A stretch of DNA of 12,335 nt from Candidatus Omnitrophota bacterium (lineage in GTDB: Bacteria; Omnitrophota; Gorgyraeia; B26-G9). The notes beneath the pieces were generated by a model. It saw nothing but the letters and a program-made list of their open reading frames with translations, made no database searches and was not told the origin of the DNA. A program made the translations under genes and the position numbers. Positions 5,792 through 12,335 of this stretch are shown piece by piece. Location: NCBI GenBank assembly GCA_018399295.1, contig JAGYOO010000018.1:1-12335 (forward strand). Direction: 5' to 3'. The stretch's first letter is position 1. Every line of letters begins with the position of its first letter.

Positions 5792-6919
5792 CTACTTGAA
5801 CGCCTTTTTTATTTTTTCTTTTATACTCGGCTGTGGCAGCTCTTCCCCGCTGAGGCGGGCAAATTCCTGCAACAGCTTTCTCTGCTCTCCGGTCAGATTC
5901 TTCGGCACCTTTACGTTCACCTTAACGTAAAGATCGCCCCGCCGCCGGCCCCGAACATCCGGAAATCCCTGTTCCGGGATCCGAAACACTTTTTCACTTG
6001 GAGTTCCGGCGGGTATCTTCAGCCGGGTGGTCTCACTGGTAAGTGTCGGCACCTCGATCTCCCCGCCAAAAACAGCTTGGATGAAACTTATCGGCATTTT
6101 ACAGATTATATCACTGTTATTTCTTTCAAACAACTCATGCGGCTGCAGCTTGACTACTATATAAAGGTCTCCACGTGATCCGCCATTCGTTCCGGCCTCT
6201 CCTTCGCCGCGCACCCGCAACTGGGAACCGGTATCAACTCCGGCCGGAATCTTGACATTTATCTTTCGTTCGATGCTGACGCGGCCGCTCCCGCGGCAAT
6301 TTTTACAGGGATTGGGAATTATAAACCCGGCGCCGCCGCAACGGTCACAGGTTCGATTGATGGTAAAGAACCCTGCTGACTGCCCGACACTCCCCATACC
6401 ACGACAGACCGGACAGGTATCCTTGCTGGTACCAGGCTCGGCCTTTTCGCCTTTGCAGACTGAACAGGTCTCGCGGCGATTTATGGTTACGGTTTTTTCC
6501 ACTCCAGCCGCGGCTTCTTCGAAACTGATCTCCACTAAATGCTGCAGATCAGAACCGCGGCGGGCGCGGTTGCCGGCTGAACCGGAAGAGAACCCGAAAC
6601 CGGAAAATATTTCATCAAAAATCCCCCCCCCAAAACCAAAATCGCCAAAATCAGCATTGCGGAAGATATCTTCATTAGAAAAACGACTGTCAATCCCCGC
6701 ATGGCCGTACCGGTCATACATCGCCCGCTTGGTGTCGTCGGACAGCACGGCATAAGCCTCAGATATCTCTTTGAACTGTTCTTCCGCCTGTTTACGTTCT
6801 TCAGCCGGAACACGATCGGGATGGTGTTTGAGCGCCAGTTTGCGGTATGCCTTCTTAAGCTCTTCCAGAGAAGAGCCTTTACTTATACCTAATATTTCAT
6901 AATAATCTCGTTTAGTCAT
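5792..6919 (-). CDS. dnaJ: Chaperone DnaJ (Hsp40, type I)
   Basis: Co-chaperone that delivers unfolded clients to DnaK and stimulates its ATPase. Type I layout: J domain about 4-69 with HPD at 33-35; Gly/Phe-rich linker about 73-118 ([10 protein letters not shown]); zinc-binding centre with Cys pairs 152/155, 169/172, 191/194 and 205/208; then the client-binding and dimerisation domains to residue 375. The first zinc repeat reads CSVCKGEK where CxxCxGxG is the rule, so its last glycine is replaced, while all eight cysteines remain. Two ATGs lie in tandem (6922 and 6919). The second gives the usual [10 protein letters not shown] start and better spacing (7 bases) from AGGG. Translation of a G9 run gives the Gly-Gly-Gly at about 97-99. 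A hairpin separates it from dnaK. Confidence 0.97.
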   Translation of the reverse strand: MTKRDYYEILGISKGSSLEELKKAYRKLALKHHPDRVPAEERKQAEEQFKEISEAYAVLSDDTKRAMYDRYGHAGIDSRFSNEDIFRNADFGDFGFGGGIFDEIFSGFGFSSGSAGNRARRGSDLQHLVEISFEEAAAGVEKTVTINRRETCSVCKGEKAEPGTSKDTCPVCRGMGSVGQSAGFFTINRTCDRCGGAGFIIPNPCKNCRGSGRVSIERKINVKIPAGVDTGSQLRVRGEGEAGTNGGSRGDLYIVVKLQPHELFERNNSDIICKMPISFIQAVFGGEIEVPTLTSETTRLKIPAGTPSEKVFRIPEQGFPDVRGRRRGDLYVKVNVKVPKNLTGEQRKLLQEFARLSGEELPQPSIKEKIKKAFK

Positions 6920-6941
6920 CATCTATCCCTGTAGGAGCTTG

Positions 6942-6983
6942 TTAAAACCCCGCACTCACACATTAGTAAATGCGGGGTTTTAA
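6942..6983. terminator. Strong hairpin between dnaK and dnaJ (attenuating terminator or mRNA 3'-end stabiliser)
   Basis: TTAAAACCCCGCA (6942-6954) and TGCGGGGTTTTAA (6971-6983) form a perfect 13-bp inverted repeat with a 16-base loop. In the minus-strand transcript a GC-rich stem is followed by UUUU, the form of a Rho-independent terminator; the A/T flanks make it look bidirectional. Since dnaJ, fmdB-like and vanZ-like genes lie beyond it with no other clear promoter, partial read-through is expected, lowering their level relative to dnaK. Confidence 0.8.
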
Positions 6984-7012
6984 GCTTAACATATAATCAA
7001 AGGACGCGCAAG

Positions 7013-8872
7013 TTACTGCTTTTCCTCATCCTCTACTTTATACTCCGCGTCCACTACGTCTTCCTGAGACTGTTCCTTCTGCTGCTGTTCCGGCTGGGGT
7101 CCGGCCTGCTGCCCGGCTGCCTGCTGGGCCTTGTATACCTCCGAAGCCAGATTATGCGAGGCCTGGGTCAGTTCCTCCATCGCCCGCTTTATCGCCTCGC
7201 TGTCATTCCCCTTCAGCGCGTCTTTAACCCCGGTGATCTTCTGCTCAATGCCCTGCCGGTCCGGCGCGCTCACCTTTTCGCCGAAATCCTTCAGCGACTT
7301 CTCGGTCTGGTAGACAAGGGTCTCGGCCTGGTTGCGCAGCTCCACCTGCTCTTTCTTTTTCTTGTCTTCTTCGGCGAACTTCTCCGCGTCGCGCACCATC
7401 CGCTCGATCTCTTCCTTGGACAGCTTTTTCGGTGCCGTGATCTTTATCGATTGTTCCTTGCCCGTGCCCAGGTCTTTGGCCGACACGTGCACAATCCCGT
7501 CAGCGTCAATATCAAACGACACCTCCACCTGCGGCACGCCCCGCGGCGCCGGCGGGATCCCCACCAGATCGAACCGTCCCAGTTCCACATTATCCTGCGC
7601 CATCTCCCGTTCGCCCTGCAGCACCCGCACCGTTACCGCGGTCTGATTATCCGCGGCCGTGGAAAATACCTGGCTCTTACGCGTCGGAATCGTGGTGTTA
7701 CGTTCGATCAGCTTGGTCATCACCCCGCCTAAGGTCTCAATTCCCAGCGACAGCGGCGTTACATCCAGAAGCAGCACGTCTTTCACGTCGCCCTTGATAA
7801 TCCCCACCTGGATCGCCGCTCCCATGGCCACACATTCCATCGGGTCGATCCCCCGTTCGATCTTCTTGCCGACATAGTCTTCCACGAACTGCTGCACCAG
7901 CGGCATCCGCGTCGGCCCTCCGACCATAATAATCCGGTCAATGTCCTGCGCCTTCAGCTTCGCGTCCGACAGCGCGATCTCCATCGGGCTCTTTGTCCGC
8001 TCCACGATCGGCCGCACCAGCTCTTCCAGCTTCGCCCGGCTGATGCTCATGGCCAGATGCTTCGGTCCGCTCGCGTCAGCGGTGATAAACGGCAGGTTGA
8101 TGTCCGTGTTCAGCGTGCTTGAAAGCTCGATCTTCGCCTTTTCCGCCGCCTCGGCCAGCCGCCGCTGCGCCATCGGGTCTTTTCGCACGTCTATCCCGCT
8201 CTCGTTGAAAAACTGTTCCGCGATATAATCCACCAGCTTCGCGTCCATATCCGTACCGCCCAGCTGCGTGTCCCCGTGCGTGGACTTGACCTCAAACACC
8301 CCTTCGGCCATCTCCATCACCGTCACGTCCAGCGTGCCCCCGCCAAAGTCAAACACCATGATCTTCTGCTCTTTGCCCGACTTGTCCAGTCCGTAGGCCA
8401 GACAGGCCGCTGTGGGCTCGTTGATTATCCGCAATACCTTAAACCCCGCGATCTCGCCCGCGTCCCGCGTGGCCGTACGCTGGTTATCGTCAAAATACGC
8501 CGGACAGGTGATCACCGCCTCTTCCACCGGTTCTCCAAGATAGGCCTCCGCGTCCGCCTTGATCTTCTGCAGAATAAACGCCGAGATCTGCTGCGCGCTG
8601 TACTCCTGGCCCGCGGCCTTAAAATGATAATCAGTACCCATCTTCCGCTTCGCGGCGACTATCGTTCCTTCCGGATTGATCGCCGCCTGGCGCCGCGCCG
8701 GCTCACCCACCAGTTTCTGGCCGTCCTTGGTAAACGCCACATAGGAAGGAAAGGCCTTACCGCCGCCCACTGTAGTCCCCTCAGCCGACGGAACGATCGC
8801 CGGCCGCGCTCCTTCCATCACCGCTGCCGCCGAATTCGATGTTCCCAGGTCAATTCCGATCGCTCTTGCCAT
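7013..8872 (-). CDS. dnaK: Chaperone DnaK (Hsp70)
   Basis: ATP-driven chaperone, 619 residues from the ATG at 8872. Nucleotide-binding domain: [10 protein letters not shown] (5-14), DFGGGTLDV (175-183), T202 in GDTQLGG (the autophosphorylation site in E. coli) and MVGGPTRMP (316-324). Interdomain linker VLLLD (366-370), beta-sandwich to about 480, helical lid, and the usual DVVDAE tail before the end. The quadrant after AAKRKMGT runs almost directly to [15 protein letters not shown], so the roughly 23-residue insert of proteobacterial DnaKs is absent, as in Gram-positive and archaeal types. [17 protein letters not shown] near 31-47 is a few residues longer than E. coli. Upstream TTG 8881 and GTG 8878 are too close to the AAGGAGG; the ATG ten bases away fits the family start. 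Third codon positions are notably G/C-rich, in keeping with high expression. Confidence 0.98.
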   Translation of the reverse strand: MARAIGIDLGTSNSAAAVMEGARPAIVPSAEGTTVGGGKAFPSYVAFTKDGQKLVGEPARRQAAINPEGTIVAAKRKMGTDYHFKAAGQEYSAQQISAFILQKIKADAEAYLGEPVEEAVITCPAYFDDNQRTATRDAGEIAGFKVLRIINEPTAACLAYGLDKSGKEQKIMVFDFGGGTLDVTVMEMAEGVFEVKSTHGDTQLGGTDMDAKLVDYIAEQFFNESGIDVRKDPMAQRRLAEAAEKAKIELSSTLNTDINLPFITADASGPKHLAMSISRAKLEELVRPIVERTKSPMEIALSDAKLKAQDIDRIIMVGGPTRMPLVQQFVEDYVGKKIERGIDPMECVAMGAAIQVGIIKGDVKDVLLLDVTPLSLGIETLGGVMTKLIERNTTIPTRKSQVFSTAADNQTAVTVRVLQGEREMAQDNVELGRFDLVGIPPAPRGVPQVEVSFDIDADGIVHVSAKDLGTGKEQSIKITAPKKLSKEEIERMVRDAEKFAEEDKKKKEQVELRNQAETLVYQTEKSLKDFGEKVSAPDRQGIEQKITGVKDALKGNDSEAIKRAMEELTQASHNLASEVYKAQQAAGQQAGPQPEQQQKEQSQEDVVDAEYKVEDEEKQ

Positions 8873-8913
8873 TGTCACCAAACCTCCTTTTAATTTTGAT
8901 TAAACCACTACTC

Positions 8914-9468
8914 CTATTCAGAAATGTTCTCAGGCTGTTTACTGACCTTTACCTTTGCCGTTCTTAAGACGCGGTCGTTAAGCAGATACCCTTTCTGCAG
9001 CTCCTCAATAACCGTATTCTCCGGAAAATCGGCATTTTCCTCCTGCATCAGCGCCTCATGATACACCGGATCAAACGGCTTCCCCAGCGCATCCATCGGC
9101 TTTAAACCCTTTTTCTTCAAAAGTTCCAGAAGGTGGTTCAGAATCATCTCCACCCCCTTATGCAGGACCCCGAAGTCCTGGCTTTTATCCGCGACGGCAA
9201 AGGCCCTTTGGAAATCATCAACCATGGGAACCAGATCCCGGATTACTTCTTCATTAGCATACTTCACGAACTCCAACCGGTCCCGCTCCACACGTTTTCT
9301 TGCGTTATCCAGCTCAGCCTGAGAACGAAGCATCCGGTCCCGGATATCTCCGGCCTCTTTTTCCCGCGCCTTAAGCTCGTCATATTCCCGCCGGGTTATA
9401 CAGACTTCCTCTGAGATTTCTTCTTCCGGCAGTTCTTCGGATTCTCTGAACTCTTTGTCTTCCGCCAT
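8914..9468 (-). CDS. grpE: Nucleotide exchange factor GrpE
   Basis: Exchanges ADP for ATP on DnaK, acting as a dimer. The N-terminal 35 residues are acidic and disordered; a long helix for the paired coiled coil covers about 27-75 (YDELKAREKEAGDIRDRMLR and on), and the C-terminal beta domain carries the family signature: PFDPVYHEALM (131-141), NTVIEELQKGYLLNDRVLR (151-169) and AKVKVS (171-176). 184 residues is a normal length. GAGAGG precedes the ATG. It lies 61 bp after hrcA and 41 bp before dnaK in the classic hrcA-grpE-dnaK-dnaJ order. Confidence 0.97.
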   Translation of the reverse strand: MAEDKEFRESEELPEEEISEEVCITRREYDELKAREKEAGDIRDRMLRSQAELDNARKRVERDRLEFVKYANEEVIRDLVPMVDDFQRAFAVADKSQDFGVLHKGVEMILNHLLELLKKKGLKPMDALGKPFDPVYHEALMQEENADFPENTVIEELQKGYLLNDRVLRTAKVKVSKQPENISE

Positions 9469-9529
9469 GGTAAACCTCTCTTTTAACTGACTTGTTCAAT
9501 ACTATCGCGAAAAAATTTCAGACTGCTGA

Positions 9530-10573
9530 CTAAAGACTTAATTCGGTCAGAATCCGGTTCAACAGCGTTGACACATATCTTACCGTCGCGATCGCCCGGC
9601 CGTAATCCATCCGCTTGGGTCCGATGATGCCCAAAACCCCCAGAGTGCAGTTATCCACGCTGTAACAGCTCAAGACCATAGCATAGTCCTTCATGAACTC
9701 ATGACCACCCTCACCTCCGATAAGCACTCTGACCCGCTCATCTTCGTGGTCTACCAGCTCCTTGACCAGTGTGTTCAAATCAGATTCCCGTTCCAGAGTC
9801 CGGACAAGCGATAACAACGTCTGTGAATTCCGGAACTCCGGAAGATTGAGAATATTGCTCAACCCTTCAAAATAAAATCGCGGTAACTCTTCTAAAACTG
9901 CGCTGCGGTCAATCAATTCAAGCGCCTGTTCAAGATTATAAAAGAATGAATTCCGCTCCTGAATCATCAGCTCCCGCAGACGGGAACGCAGATGAAGCAT
10001 GTCCATTCCTTCCAGCTCGGAATTAAGAAAATTCTCAATCTGCATCAGACGATTATCGTCGATACTACTCTTCAGATTAACCACGGAGCTTTTTGTCAAT
10101 CCACATTCCGTCACCAAAGTAACGCAGATACAATCCGGTTTGATCCGGCCAAGCTGAACCCGCTTAAACCGGCTTTTTTTCATTTCCGGCTGACTGATCA
10201 ATCCGGTATAACAGGTAAAATCAGAAAGCACGCGGGAAGTCTTTCCGATTATCTCTTCCAATGCCCGATATCGATTAAACTCTCCGTTGAGAAAATTCTG
10301 TTCCTGACCGGTCAGCCCCGCGCTGTGCAACAGCTTGTCCACATAAAACCGATATCCCTTATCTGTGGGGACCCTTCCGGCAGAAGTATGGGTATGCGTG
10401 ATAAAGCCCTGTTCTTCCAAATCTGACATTACATTCCGCACAGAAGCCGGACATAAATCCAGCTTATACCGATTGCAGATCACGCGGGAACCTACCGGCC
10501 TTCCAGTCGTAACATAAGCATTTATAACAAGTTGTAGAATTTTTTCTCTTCGGGCTTCCATGTTTACGCGCAT
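9530..10573 (-). CDS. hrcA: Heat-inducible transcription repressor HrcA
   Basis: Represses the chaperone operon by binding CIRCE; GroEL is known to keep it folded in other bacteria. A winged helix at about 8-75 carries SVRNVMSDLEEQGFITHTHT (44-63) and SAGRVPTDKGYRFYVD (64-79), the strongest family marks. The central GAF-like dimer domain and the C-terminal LGVLGIIGPKRMDYGRAI complete a 347-residue protein of normal length. The ATG at 10573 sits ten bases after AAGGAGG. A second ATG at 10561 would remove four residues but is 22 bases from that site, so the first is preferred. The ribosome site begins one base past CIRCE, so the operator lies in the 5' leader and the gene is autoregulated. Confidence 0.97.
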   Translation of the reverse strand: MRVNMEARREKILQLVINAYVTTGRPVGSRVICNRYKLDLCPASVRNVMSDLEEQGFITHTHTSAGRVPTDKGYRFYVDKLLHSAGLTGQEQNFLNGEFNRYRALEEIIGKTSRVLSDFTCYTGLISQPEMKKSRFKRVQLGRIKPDCICVTLVTECGLTKSSVVNLKSSIDDNRLMQIENFLNSELEGMDMLHLRSRLRELMIQERNSFFYNLEQALELIDRSAVLEELPRFYFEGLSNILNLPEFRNSQTLLSLVRTLERESDLNTLVKELVDHEDERVRVLIGGEGGHEFMKDYAMVLSCYSVDNCTLGVLGIIGPKRMDYGRAIATVRYVSTLLNRILTELSL

Positions 10574-10591
10574 AAGCCGTAAACCTCCTTA

Positions 10592-10618
10592 TTGGCACTC
10601 TCTTAATCCGAGTGCCAA
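10592..10618. promoter_or_regulatory. CIRCE operator (HrcA binding site)
   Basis: TTGGCACTC-N9-GAGTGCCAA is a perfect 9-9-9 inverted repeat. It matches the CIRCE consensus TTAGCACTC-N9-GAGTGCTAA except for one symmetrical change in each arm, so the palindrome is kept. It covers the predicted start of transcription of hrcA and ends one base before the ribosome site. Confidence 0.97.
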
Positions 10619-10621
10619 TAA

Positions 10622-10651
10622 CTTATAGCATACCCTTTAAATTTTTGTCAA
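10622..10651 (-). promoter_or_regulatory. Sigma-70-type promoter of the hrcA operon
   Basis: The minus strand has a perfect -35, TTGACA (10651-10646), an 18-bp spacer and a -10 TATAAG (10627-10622). A TG one base before the -10 makes it an extended type. Predicted +1 is near 10615, inside CIRCE, which explains repression by HrcA. The -35 lies within the final Leu-Thr-Lys codons of hflX and the gene's stop is in the spacer. Confidence 0.8.
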
Positions 10652-11881
10652 GACCTTTTTGGCAAGCAAGACAGGCAGGAACACTTCAACGTAGACTCCG
10701 TCTTCCCGATATTCACACACCTCGACCTTTCCCTGAGAGTAGAGTGATTCCAGGAGATTCAGCCGCGAATGTGGAAGCAGAAACTTTACCTTCTCTATAT
10801 TCCGACTAAGACGACTCTCAATCCGGGCCAAAAGCTTCTCCAGGTTTATTCTCTCCTGTGCCGAAACAGGCAGACTGTTCGGGTATTCCCGCTGGAAGCG
10901 TTCCAGCGTGCCTCCGTCTTTCAGACTATCGATCTTATTCAACACGTATAGATACGGTTTTTCCCGGCTATCCAGCTGCTCAAGAACCTCCCAGATCGAA
11001 TCCAGTTTCTGAAACACTCTGGGATCGGACACATCAAGCACGATCAGCAGAAGATCGGCATCCCGCACTACCTCCAAAGTAGCCTTGAATGCCTCGATCA
11101 GATGATGCGGCAGCCGGTGCAGAAATCCCACCGTATCGGTCATCAGAATTTTTCTGCCGTCTCCCGACAAAGTCAGGCCGCGGGTTATCGGGTCAAGCGT
11201 GCTGAACATCTCGTTTTTGGCCTTTACCCCGGCCCCGGTCAGGGCGTTCAGAAGTGTGGATTTACCGGCATTCGTATATCCGGCCAGAGTGACAGTGATT
11301 AATTCCTGTTCCTTTCTCTTATCCCGAATCGTCGTCCTCCGCCGTTCCAGAGATTCGATCGAATCTTTAAGCACGCCGATCCGCTGCCGGATCCGGCGCC
11401 GGTCAATTTCCAGTTTCTGTTCTCCCGGCCCCCGGGTACCGATTCCCCCGCCTAACCGGGAGAGCGCCGTCCCTTTTCCCGACAACCGGGGCAGAAGATA
11501 TCGAAGCTGGGCCAGTTCTACCTGGACTTTGCCTTCCCGGCTCTTCGCGTGCAAAGCAAAGATATCAAGGATCAGCTGAGTCCGGTCGATTACCTTGACC
11601 TCCAGCGCCTCCTCCAGGTTCCGCTGCTGCACCGGGGTCAGATCACTGTTAAAGATTACGGTGTGCGTTCCGGTTTCCTCCGCCAGAGAACACAGTTCCA
11701 ACAATTTCCCCTTGCCGATATAATGTGCCGGACGAATCTGGTCGAGGTTTACGGATAACTCGCCCATGACCTGGCCGCGAACGGTTTTCACTAACAGCCG
11801 GAATTCTTCACTCAGCTCTTCCAGAGACCATTCCCTCCGGTCTTCTCTTAATCTCACTGTAACAAGTATAACTTTTTCCAT
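10637..11881 (-). CDS. hflX: Ribosome-associated GTPase HflX
   Basis: GTPase that splits stalled 70S ribosomes during heat stress in other bacteria; cytosolic. The HflX N-terminal domain spans about 1-190, with YIGKGKL (54-60), [15 protein letters not shown] (76-90), [11 protein letters not shown] (99-109) and [13 protein letters not shown] (142-154). The G domain follows: G1 GYTNAGKST (201-209), G2 around T228 (STLDP), G3 DTVGF (249-253), G4 NKID (315-318) and G5 SA (340-341). A short C-terminal domain ends at residue 414. Normal length. The ATG at 11881 matches the usual 'ILVTV' opening of the family; AGAGG is only three bases upstream. Its stop lies within the hrcA promoter, with no terminator between, so hflX transcripts can read into the heat-shock operon. 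Confidence 0.96.
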   Translation of the reverse strand: MEKVILVTVRLREDRREWSLEELSEEFRLLVKTVRGQVMGELSVNLDQIRPAHYIGKGKLLELCSLAEETGTHTVIFNSDLTPVQQRNLEEALEVKVIDRTQLILDIFALHAKSREGKVQVELAQLRYLLPRLSGKGTALSRLGGGIGTRGPGEQKLEIDRRRIRQRIGVLKDSIESLERRRTTIRDKRKEQELITVTLAGYTNAGKSTLLNALTGAGVKAKNEMFSTLDPITRGLTLSGDGRKILMTDTVGFLHRLPHHLIEAFKATLEVVRDADLLLIVLDVSDPRVFQKLDSIWEVLEQLDSREKPYLYVLNKIDSLKDGGTLERFQREYPNSLPVSAQERINLEKLLARIESRLSRNIEKVKFLLPHSRLNLLESLYSQGKVEVCEYREDGVYVEVFLPVLLAKKVLTKI

Positions 11882-11889
11882 AGACCTCT

Positions 11890-11917
11890 ATTATAGTGCC
11901 CTCCGGTAATTATGCAA
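11890..11917 (-). promoter_or_regulatory. Possible hflX promoter very close to the start codon
   Basis: A perfect -10 TATAAT (11895-11890) lies 8 bases before the ATG. TTGCAT (11917-11912), only three of six matches to the -35 consensus, lies 16 bp further up. If used, transcription would begin at about 11884-11882, giving a leaderless or nearly leaderless message. Confidence 0.4.
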
Positions 11918-11994
11918 TGGCAGGCCGGCGGTTAAGACGACATGGGTCGGAAAACAGAAGAAGCTGATGAGCTCATAAGCTCATTAGCTCATGG

Positions 11995-12028
11995 GTAGAG
12001 AGTAGAAAGAGCAGAGGGCAGAGAAAAA
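11995..12028 (+). repeat. 34-bp exact repeat block, copy B side
   Basis: Identical to the reverse complement of 5077-5110. It directly follows the 8-bp unit array, as it does in copy A. Confidence 0.85.
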
Positions 12029-12043
12029 ACCAAAAATTAAAAT

Positions 12044-12081
12044 TTGATTAAACTGATTTTGAAGGATTACACCGATTAAAA
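12044..12081. repeat. GATTA-type repeat module
   Basis: TTTGATTAAACTGATTTTG followed by AAGGATTACACCGATTAAAA. The stretch has degenerate repeats of GATTA/GATTT at roughly 10- to 15-base spacing. From memory, similar 'attacaccgattaaa' runs occur between genes in many bacterial genomes. Confidence 0.45.
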
Positions 12082-12200
12082 ACATAATTTCCTGCCTACC
12101 GGCAGTCAGGGAGATTAAATTTTATACTCTGTGTGCTTGCGCCTTTAGACTCTGTGCACTCAGAAAATAACCGTCTGTATTGTCAAATACAACAAGAATA

Positions 12201-12231
12201 AGCTCACAGAGTTAAAAAAGAGCTCACAGAG
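12201..12231. repeat. Direct repeat AGCTCACAGAG, two copies 20 bp apart
   Basis: AGCTCACAGAG occurs at 12201-12211 and 12221-12231. It carries the complement of the CTCTGTG motif found in the tandem repeat to its right, so the two could pair in a transcript. Confidence 0.6.
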
Positions 12232-12260
12232 CTACGGCTTTTTCGTCTTTTTACTATATC

Positions 12261-12287
12261 CTCTGTGTTCTCTGTGTTCTCTGTGGT
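12261..12287. repeat. Tandem 9-mer CTCTGTGTT
   Basis: CTCTGTGTT at 12261-12269 and 12270-12278, then CTCTGTGGT at 12279-12287. Single degenerate copies (ACTCTGTGTGC and ACTCTGTGCAC) lie at about 12125-12160 within the same element. Confidence 0.75.
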
Positions 12288-12335
12288 TTAAGTTTTTTTC
12301 TTTTCCGTCTTCTATGAGCTCATGAGCTGAGAGCT

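Larger units (their letters stand above)
11953..12335 (+). repeat. Composite intergenic repeat element, copy B (may run past window end)
   Basis: This stretch of nearly 400 bases has no gene. It starts with four 8-bp units, GCTGATGA, GCTCATAA, GCTCATTA, GCTCATGG (11963-11994), then the 34-bp block shared with copy A. Further right come CCTGCCTACCGGCAGTCAGG (12088-12107), one base different from the complement of the copy A hairpin, and finally GTCTTCTATGAGCTCATGAGC (12309-12329, split here as GTCTTCTA plus TGAGCTCATGAGC), which matches the other end of copy A. The order of parts is the same as in copy A, in reverse orientation. Extra modules between them make copy B at least twice as long. 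Confidence 0.7.

Noticed and set aside
7154..7732. Long plus-strand open frame (192 aa) opposite dnaK
   Set aside because: It is antisense to a certain dnaK reading frame. The product is rich in His, Arg and Leu with no domain, as expected from the complement of G/C-biased codons, and no ribosome site supports it.
8276..8893. Second plus-strand open frame (205 aa) opposite the dnaK start
   Set aside because: Same reason: antisense to the conserved ATPase domain, basic low-complexity product. Long open frames opposite dnaK are a known artefact.
4958..12335. Composite transposon carrying the chaperone operon
   Set aside because: The flanking copies have no transposase, and the block is a core heat-shock operon in its usual order; coincidental insertion of two intergenic repeats is simpler.

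Overview
The window reads as a chromosomal segment of an uncultivated, Gram-negative-type bacterium. Every supported gene is on the minus strand. The lineage guess is Candidatus Omnitrophota or a similar candidate phylum, at low to moderate confidence. It rests on the combination of a 'putative porin' family outer-membrane protein, a DUF1015 protein, a CIRCE/HrcA heat-shock operon and compact intergenic repeats. No marker gene in the window settles the lineage.

Region 1 (1-1127), read right to left: a Pho-box-like direct repeat, a 63-residue unknown protein, and the N-terminal 206 residues of a beta-barrel porin that runs off the left edge. A terminator at 1023-1055 closes the operon to its right.

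Region 2 (1128-4843) is a three-gene operon: a DUF1015 protein, a PhoB/OmpR-type response regulator and a PhoR-type histidine kinase. The gaps are 7 and 1 bp. The two-component system lies immediately upstream of the porin operon, and the candidate 11-bp-spaced box suggests, without proving, that it controls that operon.

Region 3 (4844-5158) has no gene. It holds copy A of a composite repeat element plus a short interspersed motif.

Region 4 (5159-10651) is the HrcA/CIRCE heat-shock operon: promoter and CIRCE, hrcA, grpE, dnaK, a strong hairpin, dnaJ, then an FmdB zinc-ribbon protein and a VanZ-like membrane protein fused tightly to its end. HrcA represses at CIRCE, DnaK/DnaJ/GrpE form the chaperone cycle, and the hairpin should make dnaJ and the two tail genes less abundant than dnaK. 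The -35 of the hrcA promoter lies inside the last codons of hflX.

Region 5 (10637-12335): the HflX GTPase gene, then about 450 bp with no gene holding copy B of the composite element in the opposite orientation to copy A. The two copies flank the hflX-to-vanZ block as inverted repeats. I found no CRISPR array, tRNA, rRNA, transposase or phage gene. The most unusual non-coding content is this paired composite element; the most unusual coding content is the DUF1015 protein tied to PhoB/PhoR and the small unknown protein in front of the porin.
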